64,000 bases of DNA from Janthinobacterium sp. 1_2014MBL_MicDiv (GCF_001865675.1 NZ_CP011319.1:248001-312000), one strand, 5' to 3'; numbered from the stretch's first letter, positions 32,291 to 41,675 are shown. The notes: a model not told the origin generated them from the letters alone. Translations and numbers: made by a program.

Positions 32291-33067
32291 ATGCGCCGTC
32301 CCATTGTTCTCGTTCCCGCCTGTCAGCGCCAGCTTGGCAACCACGCCTGGCATATGGCGCAGGACAAGTACCTGCACGCCGTGCTGCGCGGTGCAGACTG
32401 CATGCCGCTGCTGCTGCCCGCCCTGGCCGTTGACGCCGACCTGGAAGCGGCGCTGCGGATTGCCGACGGCGTCATGCTGACCGGTTCCGCCTCGAATGTC
32501 GATGCGCGCCTGTATGGCGAAGACATCCTGCACCCCGAACTGCCGCAAGACCCGGCGCGCGACGCCACCACCTTGCCCCTGGTCCGCGCCGCGCTGGCGC
32601 GCCAGTTGCCCTTGCTGGCCATCTGCCGCGGCTTCCAGGAAGTCAATGTGGCCCTGGGCGGCAGCCTGCACCAGGCCGTGCATGCGGTGCCGGGCATGCT
32701 CGATCATCGCGAGAACGTGCTCGATCCCCTCGAGCGCCAGTACGCGCCCGCGCACCGCGTCAAGCTCGCGCCCGAGGGCCTTTTGTCTCGCCTGCTTGGT
32801 GGCGAGGGCGAAATGATGGTCAACTCCCTGCATGGCCAGGGCATCGCCCGCCTGGCCGACGGCTTGCTGGTGGAAGCCCTGGCCGACGACGGACTGGTGG
32901 AAGCCTATACGGTGGCCAGCGCCGCCGGTTTCACGCTGGCGGTGCAGTGGCACCCGGAATGGCGGGTGGAAGACAACCCGCACGCCATGCGCCTGTTCGG
33001 CGGCTTTGGCCAGGCGTGCCGCGATTACCAGGAACAGCAGCGCAACAGAAAGGATGACGGCAACTAG
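32291..33067 (+). CDS. puuD: gamma-glutamyl-gamma-aminobutyrate hydrolase family protein (PuuD/SpuA)
   Basis: A 258-residue class I glutamine amidotransferase-like hydrolase. The nucleophile is Cys112 in LLAICRGFQEVNVALGGSLH, and the catalytic His is in TLAVQWHPEWRVEDN. PuuD releases GABA from gamma-glutamyl-GABA, ending the gamma-glutamylated putrescine pathway. Being the first gene of a cluster with puuA, an aminotransferase, a polyamine ABC transporter and an aldehyde dehydrogenase supports this role. GAGG lies nine bases before the ATG. Confidence 0.9.
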   Translation: MRRPIVLVPACQRQLGNHAWHMAQDKYLHAVLRGADCMPLLLPALAVDADLEAALRIADGVMLTGSASNVDARLYGEDILHPELPQDPARDATTLPLVRAALARQLPLLAICRGFQEVNVALGGSLHQAVHAVPGMLDHRENVLDPLERQYAPAHRVKLAPEGLLSRLLGGEGEMMVNSLHGQGIARLADGLLVEALADDGLVEAYTVASAAGFTLAVQWHPEWRVEDNPHAMRLFGGFGQACRDYQEQQRNRKDDGN

Positions 33068-33125
33068 CACGGGCGCGCCGCACCAGCACCATGCGGCGCC
33101 TGATCAAGACCAGAGAGAGGGAAAC

Positions 33126-34496
33126 ATGGCAATACGCGAAAATTTCACCTATACGGATATGGATTTGTGGCTCAATGAAAAGCGGGTCACGGAAATCGAA
33201 TGCCTGGTCCCCGACTTGACGGGCGTGGCGCGCGGGAAGATTCTGCCGCGCGGGAAATTCACCCAGGAGCGCGGCATGCGCATCCCGGAAGCGGTGCTGG
33301 GCATGACGGTGACGGGCAATTATCCCATCGACGATGGCGGCTATGACCGCGCCATTTCCAGCACCGACCGCGACATGATTTTAAAGGCCGACCCCACCAC
33401 CATCACCATGGTGCCGTGGGCCACCGATCCCACGGCGCAAGTCATCCATGACTGCTATTTCGCCGACGGCATGCTGGTCGATTTCGCCCCAAGATCCGTG
33501 CTGCGCCGCGTGCTGAAACTGTATGCGGACAAGGGCTGGAAACCGGTGGTGGCGCCGGAACTGGAGTTCTACCTGACGGCGAAAAACACGGACCCGGACC
33601 TGCCATTGAAGCCGCCCATCGGCCGCAGCGGCCGGGCCGAGACCAGCCGCCAGGTGTACAGCATCGACGCCGTCAACGAATTCGATCCGCTGTTCGAGGA
33701 TATCTACGATTACTGCGAACTGATGAACCTTGACGTCGACACCCTGATCCACGAGATCGGCGCGGGGCAGATGGAAATCAACTTCCTGCACGGCGATCCG
33801 CTGGGTTTGGCCGACAAGGTGTTTTTCTTCAAGCGCACCCTGCGCGAAGCGGCGCTGAAACACGATATGTACGCCACCTTCATGGCCAAGCCGATGGCCG
33901 GCGAGCCGGGGTCCGCCATGCACGTGCACCAGAGCGTCGTCGATGCGAAGACGGGCCTGAACATATTCAGCAACGAGGACGGCTCGGCGGCGCCCATCTT
34001 CAAGCACTACATCGCCGGCCTGCAGCGCTACATGCCGTCGGCCATGGCCATCGTCGCACCGTATGTGAATTCCTACCGCCGCATCGTGCGTCACACGGCC
34101 GCGCCGATCAACATCCAGTGGGGCCTGGACAACCGCACGGTGGGCTTTCGCGTGCCCGAATCGGGCGTGCAGGACCGGCGCGTGGAGAACCGCATCATCG
34201 GCGCCGACGCCAATCCCTACCTGGCGCTGGCCGTGACTCTGGCATGCGGCTACCTGGGCATGACGGAGCAGCTGGAAGCGACGCCGATGATGGTAGGCAG
34301 CGCCTATGACATGAAGTTCGAACTGCCGCAAGGCTTGCCGGAAGCGTTGCAGCTGCTGCGCGCGGAAGACAAGCTGCGCACGGTGCTGGGCGAGCGTTTC
34401 ATCGACGTGTATGCGGCCATCAAGGACCTCGAGCACCAGGAATTCATGACGGTGATCAGCCCCTGGGAACGCGAACATTTGTTATTGCACGTTTAA
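33126..34496 (+). CDS. puuA: glutamine synthetase family, gamma-glutamylputrescine synthetase
   Basis: A 456-residue member of the glutamine synthetase fold that ligates glutamate to putrescine or a related polyamine with ATP. Motifs: ECLVPDLTGVARGKILPRGK, VVAPELEFYLT (metal-binding Glu pair), GAGQMEINFLHGD, KPMAGEPGSAMHVHQS and NRTVGFRVPESGVQDRRVEN. GS family type III/PuuA-like members lack the adenylylation Tyr loop, as here. GAGAGAGG precedes the ATG. The aminotransferase gene follows after 11 bases. Confidence 0.92.
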   Translation: MAIRENFTYTDMDLWLNEKRVTEIECLVPDLTGVARGKILPRGKFTQERGMRIPEAVLGMTVTGNYPIDDGGYDRAISSTDRDMILKADPTTITMVPWATDPTAQVIHDCYFADGMLVDFAPRSVLRRVLKLYADKGWKPVVAPELEFYLTAKNTDPDLPLKPPIGRSGRAETSRQVYSIDAVNEFDPLFEDIYDYCELMNLDVDTLIHEIGAGQMEINFLHGDPLGLADKVFFFKRTLREAALKHDMYATFMAKPMAGEPGSAMHVHQSVVDAKTGLNIFSNEDGSAAPIFKHYIAGLQRYMPSAMAIVAPYVNSYRRIVRHTAAPINIQWGLDNRTVGFRVPESGVQDRRVENRIIGADANPYLALAVTLACGYLGMTEQLEATPMMVGSAYDMKFELPQGLPEALQLLRAEDKLRTVLGERFIDVYAAIKDLEHQEFMTVISPWEREHLLLHV

Positions 34497-34507
34497 AAGG
34501 AGCACGC

Positions 34508-35968
34508 ATGAGCACAACAAACAATCCGCTGGCGCCCGGCGCCGCGCTGGTCGCCTCCGTGGCGCAAAAGAATGCGGCGCCGCAGGTGTACGACACGGCC
34601 GCCATCCAGAAGATGGACTCGGCCCACTACCTGCACCCGTTCACCGATTTCCAGGACCTGGCGTCGAAAGGCGCGCGCGTGATGGTGCGCGGCGACGGCG
34701 TCTACCTGTGGGATAGCCAGGGCAAGAAAATCGTCGACGGCATGTCGGGCCTGTGGTGCGTCAACGTCGGCTATGGCCGCACGTCGATCTCGCAAGCCGT
34801 GTACCGGCAGATGGAAACGCTGCCGTTCTATAACAGCTTCTTTGGCACGACGAACGTGCCGGCCGCGCAATTGGCCGCCAAGCTGGCGCAGATCTCGCCG
34901 CCGCAGTTCCAGCACGTGTTTTTCACCAGCTCCGGTTCCGAAGGCAACGACACGAATTTGCGCATGGTGCGCCGCTACTGGGACATTCTCGGCTACAAGG
35001 AGCGCCATACCGTCATCAGCCGCCACAACGCCTATCACGGCAGCACGGTGGCGGGGGCATCCCTGGGCGGCATGGATGGCATGCATGCGCAGGGCGGCTT
35101 GCCCATCCCCGGCATCGCGCACATCGGCCAGCCGAATTATCTGGAAGCGGGCCATGGACTGAGTCCGGAAGCATTCGGCCTGAAGGCGGCGTCCTGGCTG
35201 GAAGACAAGATCCTGGAAATCGGCGCCGACAAGGTGGCCGCCTTTATCGGCGAGCCGGTGCAGGGCGCCGGCGGCGTCATCATCCCGTCCTCGACCTACT
35301 GGCCGGAAATCCAGCGCATCTGCGACAAGTACGGCATCCTTTTGATCGCCGATGAAGTCATCTGCGGCTTTGGCCGGCTGGGACGCTGGTTCGGCTCCGA
35401 GCTGTTCGGCATCAGGCCGGACCTCATTACCTTTGCCAAGGGCGTCACCTCGGGCTACGTGCCGCTGGGCGGCGTGCTGGTGGGTGACAGGGTGGCCAAG
35501 GTGCTGATCGAGCAGGGCGGCGAATTCACGCACGGGTTCACGTATTCGGGCCATCCCGTCGCCTGCGCCGCCGCGCTGGAAAACATCCGCATCATCGAGG
35601 AAGAGCAGCTGCTGGCGAAGGTGGCCGAGGATACGGGGCCGTACCTGAAGCAGTGCTTTGCCAGCCTGGGCCAGCATCCGCTCGTGGGCTATGCGGACAG
35701 CTGCGGCCTGGTCGCGGGCCTGAACCTGGTGCGCAAGAAGGGCACTACCGTGCACGAGAACGAACTGTTCGACGAGGAGCAGGGCGTGGGCATGATCTGC
35801 CGCGGCCACATGTTCGACAATGGCGTCATCATGCGCGCCGTGGGCGAGCGCATGATCGTCGCCCCGCCGCTGGTCATGACGCGGGCGCAGATCGACGAGA
35901 TGGTGGGCTTGATACGCCTGTGCCTGGACAAGACGCATGCGGATGTGAAGGAGAAGGGCTGGGTGTAG
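34508..35968 (+). CDS. spuC: putrescine:pyruvate-type class III aminotransferase (SpuC)
   Basis: A 486-residue PLP enzyme of the class III omega-aminotransferase family. The PLP lysine is Lys311 in LITFAKGVTSGYVPLGGVLV, preceded by the cofactor Asp in LLIADEVICGFGRLG. The substrate end includes YLHPFTDFQDL and MSGLWCVNVGYGR, as in SpuC, which moves the amino group of putrescine or cadaverine to pyruvate. AAAGGAG precedes the ATG. It is the third gene of the polyamine set; a terminator hairpin follows before the transporter genes. Confidence 0.92.
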   Translation: MSTTNNPLAPGAALVASVAQKNAAPQVYDTAAIQKMDSAHYLHPFTDFQDLASKGARVMVRGDGVYLWDSQGKKIVDGMSGLWCVNVGYGRTSISQAVYRQMETLPFYNSFFGTTNVPAAQLAAKLAQISPPQFQHVFFTSSGSEGNDTNLRMVRRYWDILGYKERHTVISRHNAYHGSTVAGASLGGMDGMHAQGGLPIPGIAHIGQPNYLEAGHGLSPEAFGLKAASWLEDKILEIGADKVAAFIGEPVQGAGGVIIPSSTYWPEIQRICDKYGILLIADEVICGFGRLGRWFGSELFGIRPDLITFAKGVTSGYVPLGGVLVGDRVAKVLIEQGGEFTHGFTYSGHPVACAAALENIRIIEEEQLLAKVAEDTGPYLKQCFASLGQHPLVGYADSCGLVAGLNLVRKKGTTVHENELFDEEQGVGMICRGHMFDNGVIMRAVGERMIVAPPLVMTRAQIDEMVGLIRLCLDKTHADVKEKGWV

Positions 35969-36041
35969 GTTTTTGCCCCATTTTGCCGCCATCTGCGCAA
36001 TTTTTGGACCGCAATGGCGGCAGTTCCGCTAAACTTCCATC

Positions 36042-36070
36042 CTGGTCGCTCTTTGTAGCGGCCAGTTTTT
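36042..36070 (+). terminator. Rho-independent terminator between spuC and potG
   Basis: CTGGTCGCT (36042-36050) pairs with AGCGGCCAG (36057-36065) with one G-U pair, six-base loop, then five T residues. A second inverted repeat, TGCCGCCAT / ATGGCGGCA (35984-35992 and 36014-36022), lies just upstream. Together they should reduce transcription entering potGHI. Confidence 0.82.
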
Positions 36071-36106
36071 CATTTTGACACCCATTTACCCAGAAGCCAC
36101 CCACAC

Positions 36107-37255
36107 ATGACGATAGCAACACCCGCCGCGTCGGCCAGCGACGCCCCAGCGCCTTTCCTGCTGATTGATCAACTGGTCAAGGAATTCGATGGCGTGCGCG
36201 CCGTCAATGATATTTCCGTGACGATCAACAAGGGCGAGATCTTCGCCCTGCTGGGCAGTTCAGGTTGCGGCAAGTCGACCCTGCTGCGCATGCTGGCGGG
36301 TTTCGAGACGCCGACCTCGGGGCGCATCACCCTGGCCGGCAACAGCATCGTCGATGTGCCGCCGCACCAGCGCCCCATCAACATGATGTTCCAGTCGTAT
36401 GCGCTGTTCCCCCACCTGTCTGTGTGGGACAACATCGCCTTCGGCCTGCGCCGCGACGGCTTGCCGAAAGCGGAGATCGCCGCGCGCGTCGAGCAGATGC
36501 TGGCGCTGGTGCAGCTGGGGCAGTATGCGAAGCGCAAGCCGCACCAGCTGTCGGGCGGCCAGCAGCAGCGCGTGGCGCTGGCGCGCAGCCTGGCCAAGCG
36601 TCCGCAATTGCTGCTGCTCGACGAGCCGCTCGGCGCGCTGGACAAGAAACTGCGCGAACGCACGCAGATGGAGCTGGTGAACATCATCGAGCAGGTGGGC
36701 GTCACCTGCGTGATGGTCACGCACGACCAGGATGAAGCGATGAGCATGGCCACGCGCATCGCCGTCATGAGCGAGGGGCGCATCCTGCAGGTGGGCGCGC
36801 CGGGCGAAATCTACGAGACGCCGAATTGCCGCTTCGTCGCCGATTTCATCGGCAGCGTCAACCTGTTCGACGGCCGCATCGCGCAGGACGAACCCGACCA
36901 CGTGGTGATCGCCACGCCCGATGGCGAACACTATGTCTCGCACGGCATCACGGGCAACCTGGGCATGGATGTCTCGGTGGCCGTGCGCCCCGAAAAAATC
37001 GGCATCCAGATCGAGCCGCCCACGTTGGACGAGCGGGCGTCGCCGGCGGAACATGGCTACAACTGCGCCCAGGGCGTGATCGTCGCCATGGCGTATTTTG
37101 GCAATGAAACCAGCTACCACGTGCGTCTCGACAGCGGCAATGTGGTGAAAGTCTCGCGCACCAACGCGGCCCGCCACGACGTCTCGCGCCTCGAGCGCGA
37201 GCAGCGCGTGTGGGTCTGGTGGGATGGCGCCGACATCGTCGTGCTCACTAGCTGA
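36107..37255 (+). CDS. potG: polyamine ABC transporter ATP-binding protein
   Basis: A 382-residue ATPase of the spermidine/putrescine (PotA/PotG/SpuF) group. Walker A LLGSSGCGKST, signature LSGGQQQRVALARSLA, Walker B LLLLDEPLGALDKKL and the switch MVTHDQDEAMSMATRI are all present. The C-terminal TOBE domain contains NVVKVSRTNAARHD. An N-terminal 13-residue Ala/Ser/Pro-rich extension precedes the domain. In pot and spu operons a binding protein gene (potF or spuD/E) normally comes just before; here there is none. The permease gene follows after seven bases. Confidence 0.93.
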   Translation: MTIATPAASASDAPAPFLLIDQLVKEFDGVRAVNDISVTINKGEIFALLGSSGCGKSTLLRMLAGFETPTSGRITLAGNSIVDVPPHQRPINMMFQSYALFPHLSVWDNIAFGLRRDGLPKAEIAARVEQMLALVQLGQYAKRKPHQLSGGQQQRVALARSLAKRPQLLLLDEPLGALDKKLRERTQMELVNIIEQVGVTCVMVTHDQDEAMSMATRIAVMSEGRILQVGAPGEIYETPNCRFVADFIGSVNLFDGRIAQDEPDHVVIATPDGEHYVSHGITGNLGMDVSVAVRPEKIGIQIEPPTLDERASPAEHGYNCAQGVIVAMAYFGNETSYHVRLDSGNVVKVSRTNAARHDVSRLEREQRVWVWWDGADIVVLTS

Positions 37256-37262
37256 GGCCATC

Positions 37263-38204
37263 ATGACGCCTATTCTGCAATTGCTGCGCAATCTCGTCAC
37301 CCTGCGCTGGATAACGGGAAAAAATGCGGGCCGCAACGTCGTCATCGCCGTGCCGTCGCTGTTCCTGGCGGCCGCCTTCCTCGTGCCTTTCCTGATCGTG
37401 CTGCGCATCAGCCTGTCGGACATGGAAACGGCGGGCAGCCCGTTCGGCGGCCTGCTGTCGTACGTCGACGGCATCGTCGTGCTGAAGGTCAAAATCGCCA
37501 ACTACCTGTTCATCGCCGCCGACGAACTGTATCTGCTGACCTATCTCAGCTCCCTCAAGTATGCGGCGATCACCACCGCCATCTGCCTCGTCATCGGCTA
37601 CCCGTTCGCCTACTTCATGGCGCGCGCCAGGCCGTCGATACGCCCCGTGCTGATGATGCTGGTGATGCTGCCGTTCTGGACCTCGTTCCTGCTGCGCGTG
37701 TATGCGTGGAAGGGCATCCTGGCCAACCACGGCCTGCTCAACGACCTGCTGATCGCGCTGGGCGTGGTGAACGAACCGCTGCACATGATGAACACCTCGT
37801 TCTCGCTGGTCGTCGGCATGGTGTACGCCTATCTGCCCTTCATGATTTTGCCGCTGTACGCCAACCTGGTCAAAATGGACATGCGTTACCTGGAAGCTGC
37901 TGCCGACCTGGGCGCCACGCCCCTGCAGGCGTTCTGGCGCATCACCGTGCCGCTGTCGAAGTCGGGCATCATCGCCGGCGCCATGCTGGTCTTCATCCCG
38001 TCCGTCGGCGAGTATGTGATTCCCGAGCTGCTGGGCGGCCCGGAAACCCTGATGATAGGCCGCGTGCTGTGGGATGAATATTTCACCAATAACGACTGGG
38101 CCATGGCCTCGTCGGTGACGGTGCTGGTGATCCTGCTGATCCTCGTGCCGATGGCGATTTTTAACAAGTACAAGATGGACCAGGACGCGGGGAAACAAAC
38201 ATGA
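37263..38204 (+). CDS. potH: polyamine ABC transporter permease
   Basis: A 313-residue inner membrane permease of the PotH/SpuG type. About six membrane segments are visible (from VVIAVPSLFLAAAFLVPFLI on). The large periplasmic segment is ETAGSPFGGLLSYVDGIVVL, and the coupling loop is LEAADLGATPLQAFWRITV. The ending LVPMAIFNKYKMDQDAGKQ is usual for PotH. The ATG at 37263 leaves seven bases after potG, and its stop overlaps potI by four bases. Confidence 0.92.
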   Translation: MTPILQLLRNLVTLRWITGKNAGRNVVIAVPSLFLAAAFLVPFLIVLRISLSDMETAGSPFGGLLSYVDGIVVLKVKIANYLFIAADELYLLTYLSSLKYAAITTAICLVIGYPFAYFMARARPSIRPVLMMLVMLPFWTSFLLRVYAWKGILANHGLLNDLLIALGVVNEPLHMMNTSFSLVVGMVYAYLPFMILPLYANLVKMDMRYLEAAADLGATPLQAFWRITVPLSKSGIIAGAMLVFIPSVGEYVIPELLGGPETLMIGRVLWDEYFTNNDWAMASSVTVLVILLILVPMAIFNKYKMDQDAGKQT

Positions 38205-39058
38205 GCACAGGTAACAATGCGCACTCTTTCCTGCAGCGCTGGTTCGGCCGCGGCTGGCTTTCGCTGGGCTACCTGTTCCTCTACCTGCCCATCATCGTGC
38301 TGATCGTCTTCTCGTTCAACAGCTCGCGCCAGGACATGGTGTGGAGCGGTTTCTCGCTGCGCTGGTACAGTGAGCTGATGAGCGATACGGAGATCATCTC
38401 GGGTTTCGGCCTGTCCCTGAAGATCGCCTTCATGTCGGCCACGTCCTCCGTCATCCTCGGCACGTTTGCCGCCTTCGCCCTGACCAGCTACCAGCGCTTC
38501 CGCGGCCGCACCGTGTTTTCGGCCATGGTCAGCGCGCCGCTCGTGATGCCGGAAGTGATCATCGGCCTGTCCCTGCTGCTGATGCTGGTGTCCATGCAAA
38601 AGGTCTTCGGTTTTCCCGAGCGGGGCGTGCTGACCATCTGGCTTGGCCATACCTTGCTGGGCATGGCGTACGCGGCCGTGGTGGTGCAGTCGCGCCTGCA
38701 GGAGATGAGCAAGTCGCTGGCCGAGGCGGCGATGGACCTGGGCTGCCGCGCGCACCAGGTCTTCTTCCTCGTGACCCTGCCGAACATCACGCAGGCGCTG
38801 GCCTCGGCCTGGCTGCTGACATTTACCCTGTCGCTCGACGACGTCGTGCTGTCCGCCTTTTTGTCCGGCCCCGGTTCGACGACCATGCCGCTGGTGATTT
38901 TCTCGCGCGCGCGGCTGGGCCTCGACCCGCGCGTGAATGCGGTTGCCGCGCTGACCATCCTGGCCGTGTCGATCGCCGTGATCGTGTATGCCGTGATGCT
39001 GGCGCGCGCCGACCGCAGACGCCGCAAGCAACTGTCTGCGGCCTATACGCCAGACTAG
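38201..39058 (+). CDS. potI: polyamine ABC transporter permease
   Basis: A 285-residue permease, partner of PotH. N-terminal LGYLFLYLPIIVLIVFSFNS and the coupling loop SLAEAAMDLGCRAHQVFFLV, followed by LPNITQALASAWLLTFTLSL and DDVVLSAFLSGPGSTTMPLV, are typical of PotI/SpuH. The start codon overlaps the potH stop (ATGA). The aldehyde dehydrogenase gene follows after 36 bases, tying transport to catabolism. Confidence 0.93.
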   Translation: MSTGNNAHSFLQRWFGRGWLSLGYLFLYLPIIVLIVFSFNSSRQDMVWSGFSLRWYSELMSDTEIISGFGLSLKIAFMSATSSVILGTFAAFALTSYQRFRGRTVFSAMVSAPLVMPEVIIGLSLLLMLVSMQKVFGFPERGVLTIWLGHTLLGMAYAAVVVQSRLQEMSKSLAEAAMDLGCRAHQVFFLVTLPNITQALASAWLLTFTLSLDDVVLSAFLSGPGSTTMPLVIFSRARLGLDPRVNAVAALTILAVSIAVIVYAVMLARADRRRRKQLSAAYTPD

Positions 39059-39094
39059 GAGTAAGCTGGCGTTTTCACCTTGCAGGAGACGACC

Positions 39095-40585
39095 ATGACG
39101 AAAAACACCAGCTGGCATGCACGGGCAGCAGCGCTCACGATCGATGGCCGCGCCATCATCAACGGCGAACGGGCCTGGGCCAGATCCGGCCAGACCTTCG
39201 ACAATCTGTCGCCCATCGACGGGCGCCTGCTGGGGCAGGTGGCCCGCTGCGATGGCGCGGACGTGGACGCGGCCGTGCTGGCCGCCCGCGCCGCCTTCGA
39301 TGACCGCCGCTGGGCGGGAAAATCGCCGGCGCAGCGCAAGCGCGTATTGATCAAGTTCGCCGACCTGGTGCAGCAGCACGGTCCCGAACTGGCCCTGCTG
39401 GAAACCCTGGACATGGGCAAGCCGATCAAGTACAGCCAGAGCGTGGACGTGGGCGCCACGGCCAACTGCCTGCGCTGGTATGGCGAGGCGATCGACAAGG
39501 TCTACGATGAAATCGCGCCCACGCCGGCCAACAGCCTGGCCCTGATCACGCGCGAGCCGGTGGGCGTCGTCGCCGCCATCGTGCCGTGGAATTACCCGAT
39601 GATCATGGCCGCCTGGAAGATCGCGCCCGCGCTGGCGGCAGGCAACAGCGTCATCCTGAAGCCGTCGGAAAAATCGCCGCTGACAGCCCTGCGCCTGGCC
39701 GACCTCGCGCTGCTGGCGGGGCTCCCGCCGGGCGTGTTCAACGTGCTGCCCGGCTACGGCAACGAGGCCGGCGCCGCGCTGGCGCTGCATATGGATGTCG
39801 ATTGCATCGGCTTTACGGGCTCCACGCGCACGGGCAAGCTGATCGTGCAGATGGCGGGCCAGTCGAACCTGAAACGGGCCTGGACGGAACTGGGCGGCAA
39901 GTCCGCCAACATCGTCTGCGCCGATTGCCCGGATCTGGACAAGGCCGTGGCGGCCGCCGTCGGTTCCATCTTTTTCAACCAGGGCGAAAGCTGCAACGCG
40001 CCCTCGCGATTGTTCGTGGAAGAGTCGATCAAGGACGAGTTCCTGGCCAAGGCGCTGGCCATGCTGCCGCGCTTCCAGCCGGGCGATCCGCTCGACGAAG
40101 CCACGGTCATGGGCGCCATCGTCGACGCCACGCAGATGCACACCGTCATGGGCTATATCGCGGCAGGCAAGAACGAGGGCGCGACACTGCTCGGCGGCGG
40201 CGACGCCGTGCGCGCGGAGACGGGCGGCTACTACGTGCAGCCGACCGTGTTCGGCGACGTGGATGCCGGCATGACGATCGCGCGCGAAGAGATCTTCGGC
40301 CCCGTGCTGTCCGTGCTGGGCTTTACGGATATCGCCGAAGCGGTGAAGCAGGCGAATGCCACGCCGTATGGCTTGCAGGCGGCCGTGTGGACGTCGGACA
40401 TCAGCAAGGCCATCCAGACGGCACGCGCCCTGCGCGCCGGCACCGTGCACGTCAACCAGTACGATGGCGATGACATCACCGTGCCGTTCGGCGGCTACAA
40501 GCAGTCGGGCAATGGGCGCGACAAGTCGCTGCACGCGCTGGACAAGTACACGGAGCTGAAGACGACGTGGATACAGGTGGGGTAG
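39095..40585 (+). CDS. puuC: aldehyde dehydrogenase, gamma-glutamyl-gamma-aminobutyraldehyde type
   Basis: A 496-residue NAD(P)-dependent aldehyde dehydrogenase. Catalytic Cys300 is in FFNQGESCNAPSRLFV and the general-base Glu265 in WTELGGKSANIV; the cofactor segment is VVAAIVPWNYPMIMAAWKIA. The C-terminal VPFGGYKQSGNGRDKSLHAL is the PuuC/KauB form. It would oxidise the aldehyde made by the aminotransferase. The ATG at 39095 has CAGGAG upstream; an ATG five codons earlier lacks one. It is the last gene of the polyamine operon. Confidence 0.93.
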   Translation: MTKNTSWHARAAALTIDGRAIINGERAWARSGQTFDNLSPIDGRLLGQVARCDGADVDAAVLAARAAFDDRRWAGKSPAQRKRVLIKFADLVQQHGPELALLETLDMGKPIKYSQSVDVGATANCLRWYGEAIDKVYDEIAPTPANSLALITREPVGVVAAIVPWNYPMIMAAWKIAPALAAGNSVILKPSEKSPLTALRLADLALLAGLPPGVFNVLPGYGNEAGAALALHMDVDCIGFTGSTRTGKLIVQMAGQSNLKRAWTELGGKSANIVCADCPDLDKAVAAAVGSIFFNQGESCNAPSRLFVEESIKDEFLAKALAMLPRFQPGDPLDEATVMGAIVDATQMHTVMGYIAAGKNEGATLLGGGDAVRAETGGYYVQPTVFGDVDAGMTIAREEIFGPVLSVLGFTDIAEAVKQANATPYGLQAAVWTSDISKAIQTARALRAGTVHVNQYDGDDITVPFGGYKQSGNGRDKSLHALDKYTELKTTWIQVG

Positions 40586-40611
40586 TGGCGAGAGTTTGAG
40601 CTGGTGGCGGT

Positions 40612-40637
40612 GTCGGGTTACGCTGCGCTAACCCGAC
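40612..40637 (+). repeat. extragenic palindrome
   Basis: GTCGGGTTA (40612-40620) and TAACCCGAC (40629-40637) form a nine-base-pair stem around CGCTGCGC. Elements reading like this, often followed by CTACG as here, are widely scattered intergenic repeats in proteobacteria. It may also act as a terminator for the polyamine operon, although no T-tract follows. Confidence 0.7.
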
Positions 40638-40701
40638 CTACGATGCCGACAGGTCGTAGGCCGGCCTGGCGCGCAGCGCGCAAGCCGACAAACACACTAC
40701 A

Positions 40702-41577
40702 TCAGAAGCAGTGTTCCAGCGCCGGGAAGCTGCCATCCTTGACGGCCTTGACGTAGCCGGTGACGGCGTCGTCGATGCTGGCAGCGCCTTCCATGAAGTT
40801 GCGCACGAAGCGCGCCTTGCGGCCTGGGAACACGCCCAGCATGTCGTGCATGACGAGTACCTGGCCCGAACAGTCGGGACCTGCGCCGATGCCGATGGTC
40901 GGTATCGTCAGCATGTCGGTGACTTCCTTGCCCAGCTGCGACGGCATCGCTTCCATCAGCACGATGGCGGCGCCCGCGTTTTGCAGCACCAGCGCGTCGT
41001 TCTTCAGTTCTGCCGCGCTTTCCGTGCTCTTGCCCTGCACTTTATAACCACCGAGCTGGTGCACCGATTGCGGCGTCAGGCCGATGTGCGCGCAGATGGG
41101 GATGCCGCGTTCGGTGAGGAACTTCACGATCTCGGCCAGCCAGGCGCCGCCTTCGATCTTGATCATGTGCGCGCCAGCCTGCATCAGGATGACGGCGTTG
41201 GCATAGGCCGTTTCGGGCGTGCCGTAGGCGCCGAAGGGCAGGTCGGACATGATCATGGCCGACTTGCTGCCGCGCGCCACGGAAGCCGTGTGGTAGGCCA
41301 GTTCGGCCACGGTGACGGGCAGGGTGGAGTTGTGGCCGTTGCAGACCATGCCGAGCGAATCGCCGATCAGCAGGATCTCCACGCCGCAGCGGTCCATCAG
41401 GGACGCGAAGCTGGCGTCATAGCAGGTCAGCATGGTGATCTTTTCGCCGGCGGCGCGCAGCGTGGCCAGGGTGTGGATGGTCACGGCCTTGTTGGCGACA
41501 GGCTTGGATGGCGCCGGCGCTGGTGTGGCGGCCTTGTCTTTTGCGGCCAGATCTGTTCCTTGCAAATAAGCGGACAT
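40702..41577 (-). CDS. panB: 3-methyl-2-oxobutanoate hydroxymethyltransferase
   Basis: A 291-residue enzyme making ketopantoate from 2-oxoisovalerate and methylene-tetrahydrofolate, the first committed step to pantothenate and coenzyme A. Motifs: MLTCYDASFASLMDRCGVEI, LLIGDSLGMVCNGHN (magnesium-binding Asp), MSDLPFGAYG, HMIKIEGGAW and ICAHIGLTPQSVHQLGGYKV. The first roughly 30 residues are Ala/Pro/Lys-rich and not part of the domain, longer than in E. coli PanB (264). It ends the minus-strand group with folK and pcnB; panC is not in the window. Confidence 0.96.
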   Translation of the reverse strand: MSAYLQGTDLAAKDKAATPAPAPSKPVANKAVTIHTLATLRAAGEKITMLTCYDASFASLMDRCGVEILLIGDSLGMVCNGHNSTLPVTVAELAYHTASVARGSKSAMIMSDLPFGAYGTPETAYANAVILMQAGAHMIKIEGGAWLAEIVKFLTERGIPICAHIGLTPQSVHQLGGYKVQGKSTESAAELKNDALVLQNAGAAIVLMEAMPSQLGKEVTDMLTIPTIGIGAGPDCSGQVLVMHDMLGVFPGRKARFVRNFMEGAASIDDAVTGYVKAVKDGSFPALEHCF

Positions 41578-41675
41578 AGGTATTCTCTAGAGTGAAAGGG
41601 GTACGACGCCGCTAGTGTAGTACTTTATGCGGGGCGCTGCAGGAGCGGCATTGTAGAGGATGGCGGCGGCTCTGG

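Noticed and set aside
36075..36106. TTGACA at 36075-36080 as a -35 box for potG
   Set aside because: The -10 position would fall at about 36098-36103, which reads CCACAC and is next to the start codon; no usable promoter.
37886..40534. 882-codon minus-strand open frame over potH, potI and puuC
   Set aside because: It runs across three certain plus-strand genes, is rich in Arg, His and Gln, and matches no family.
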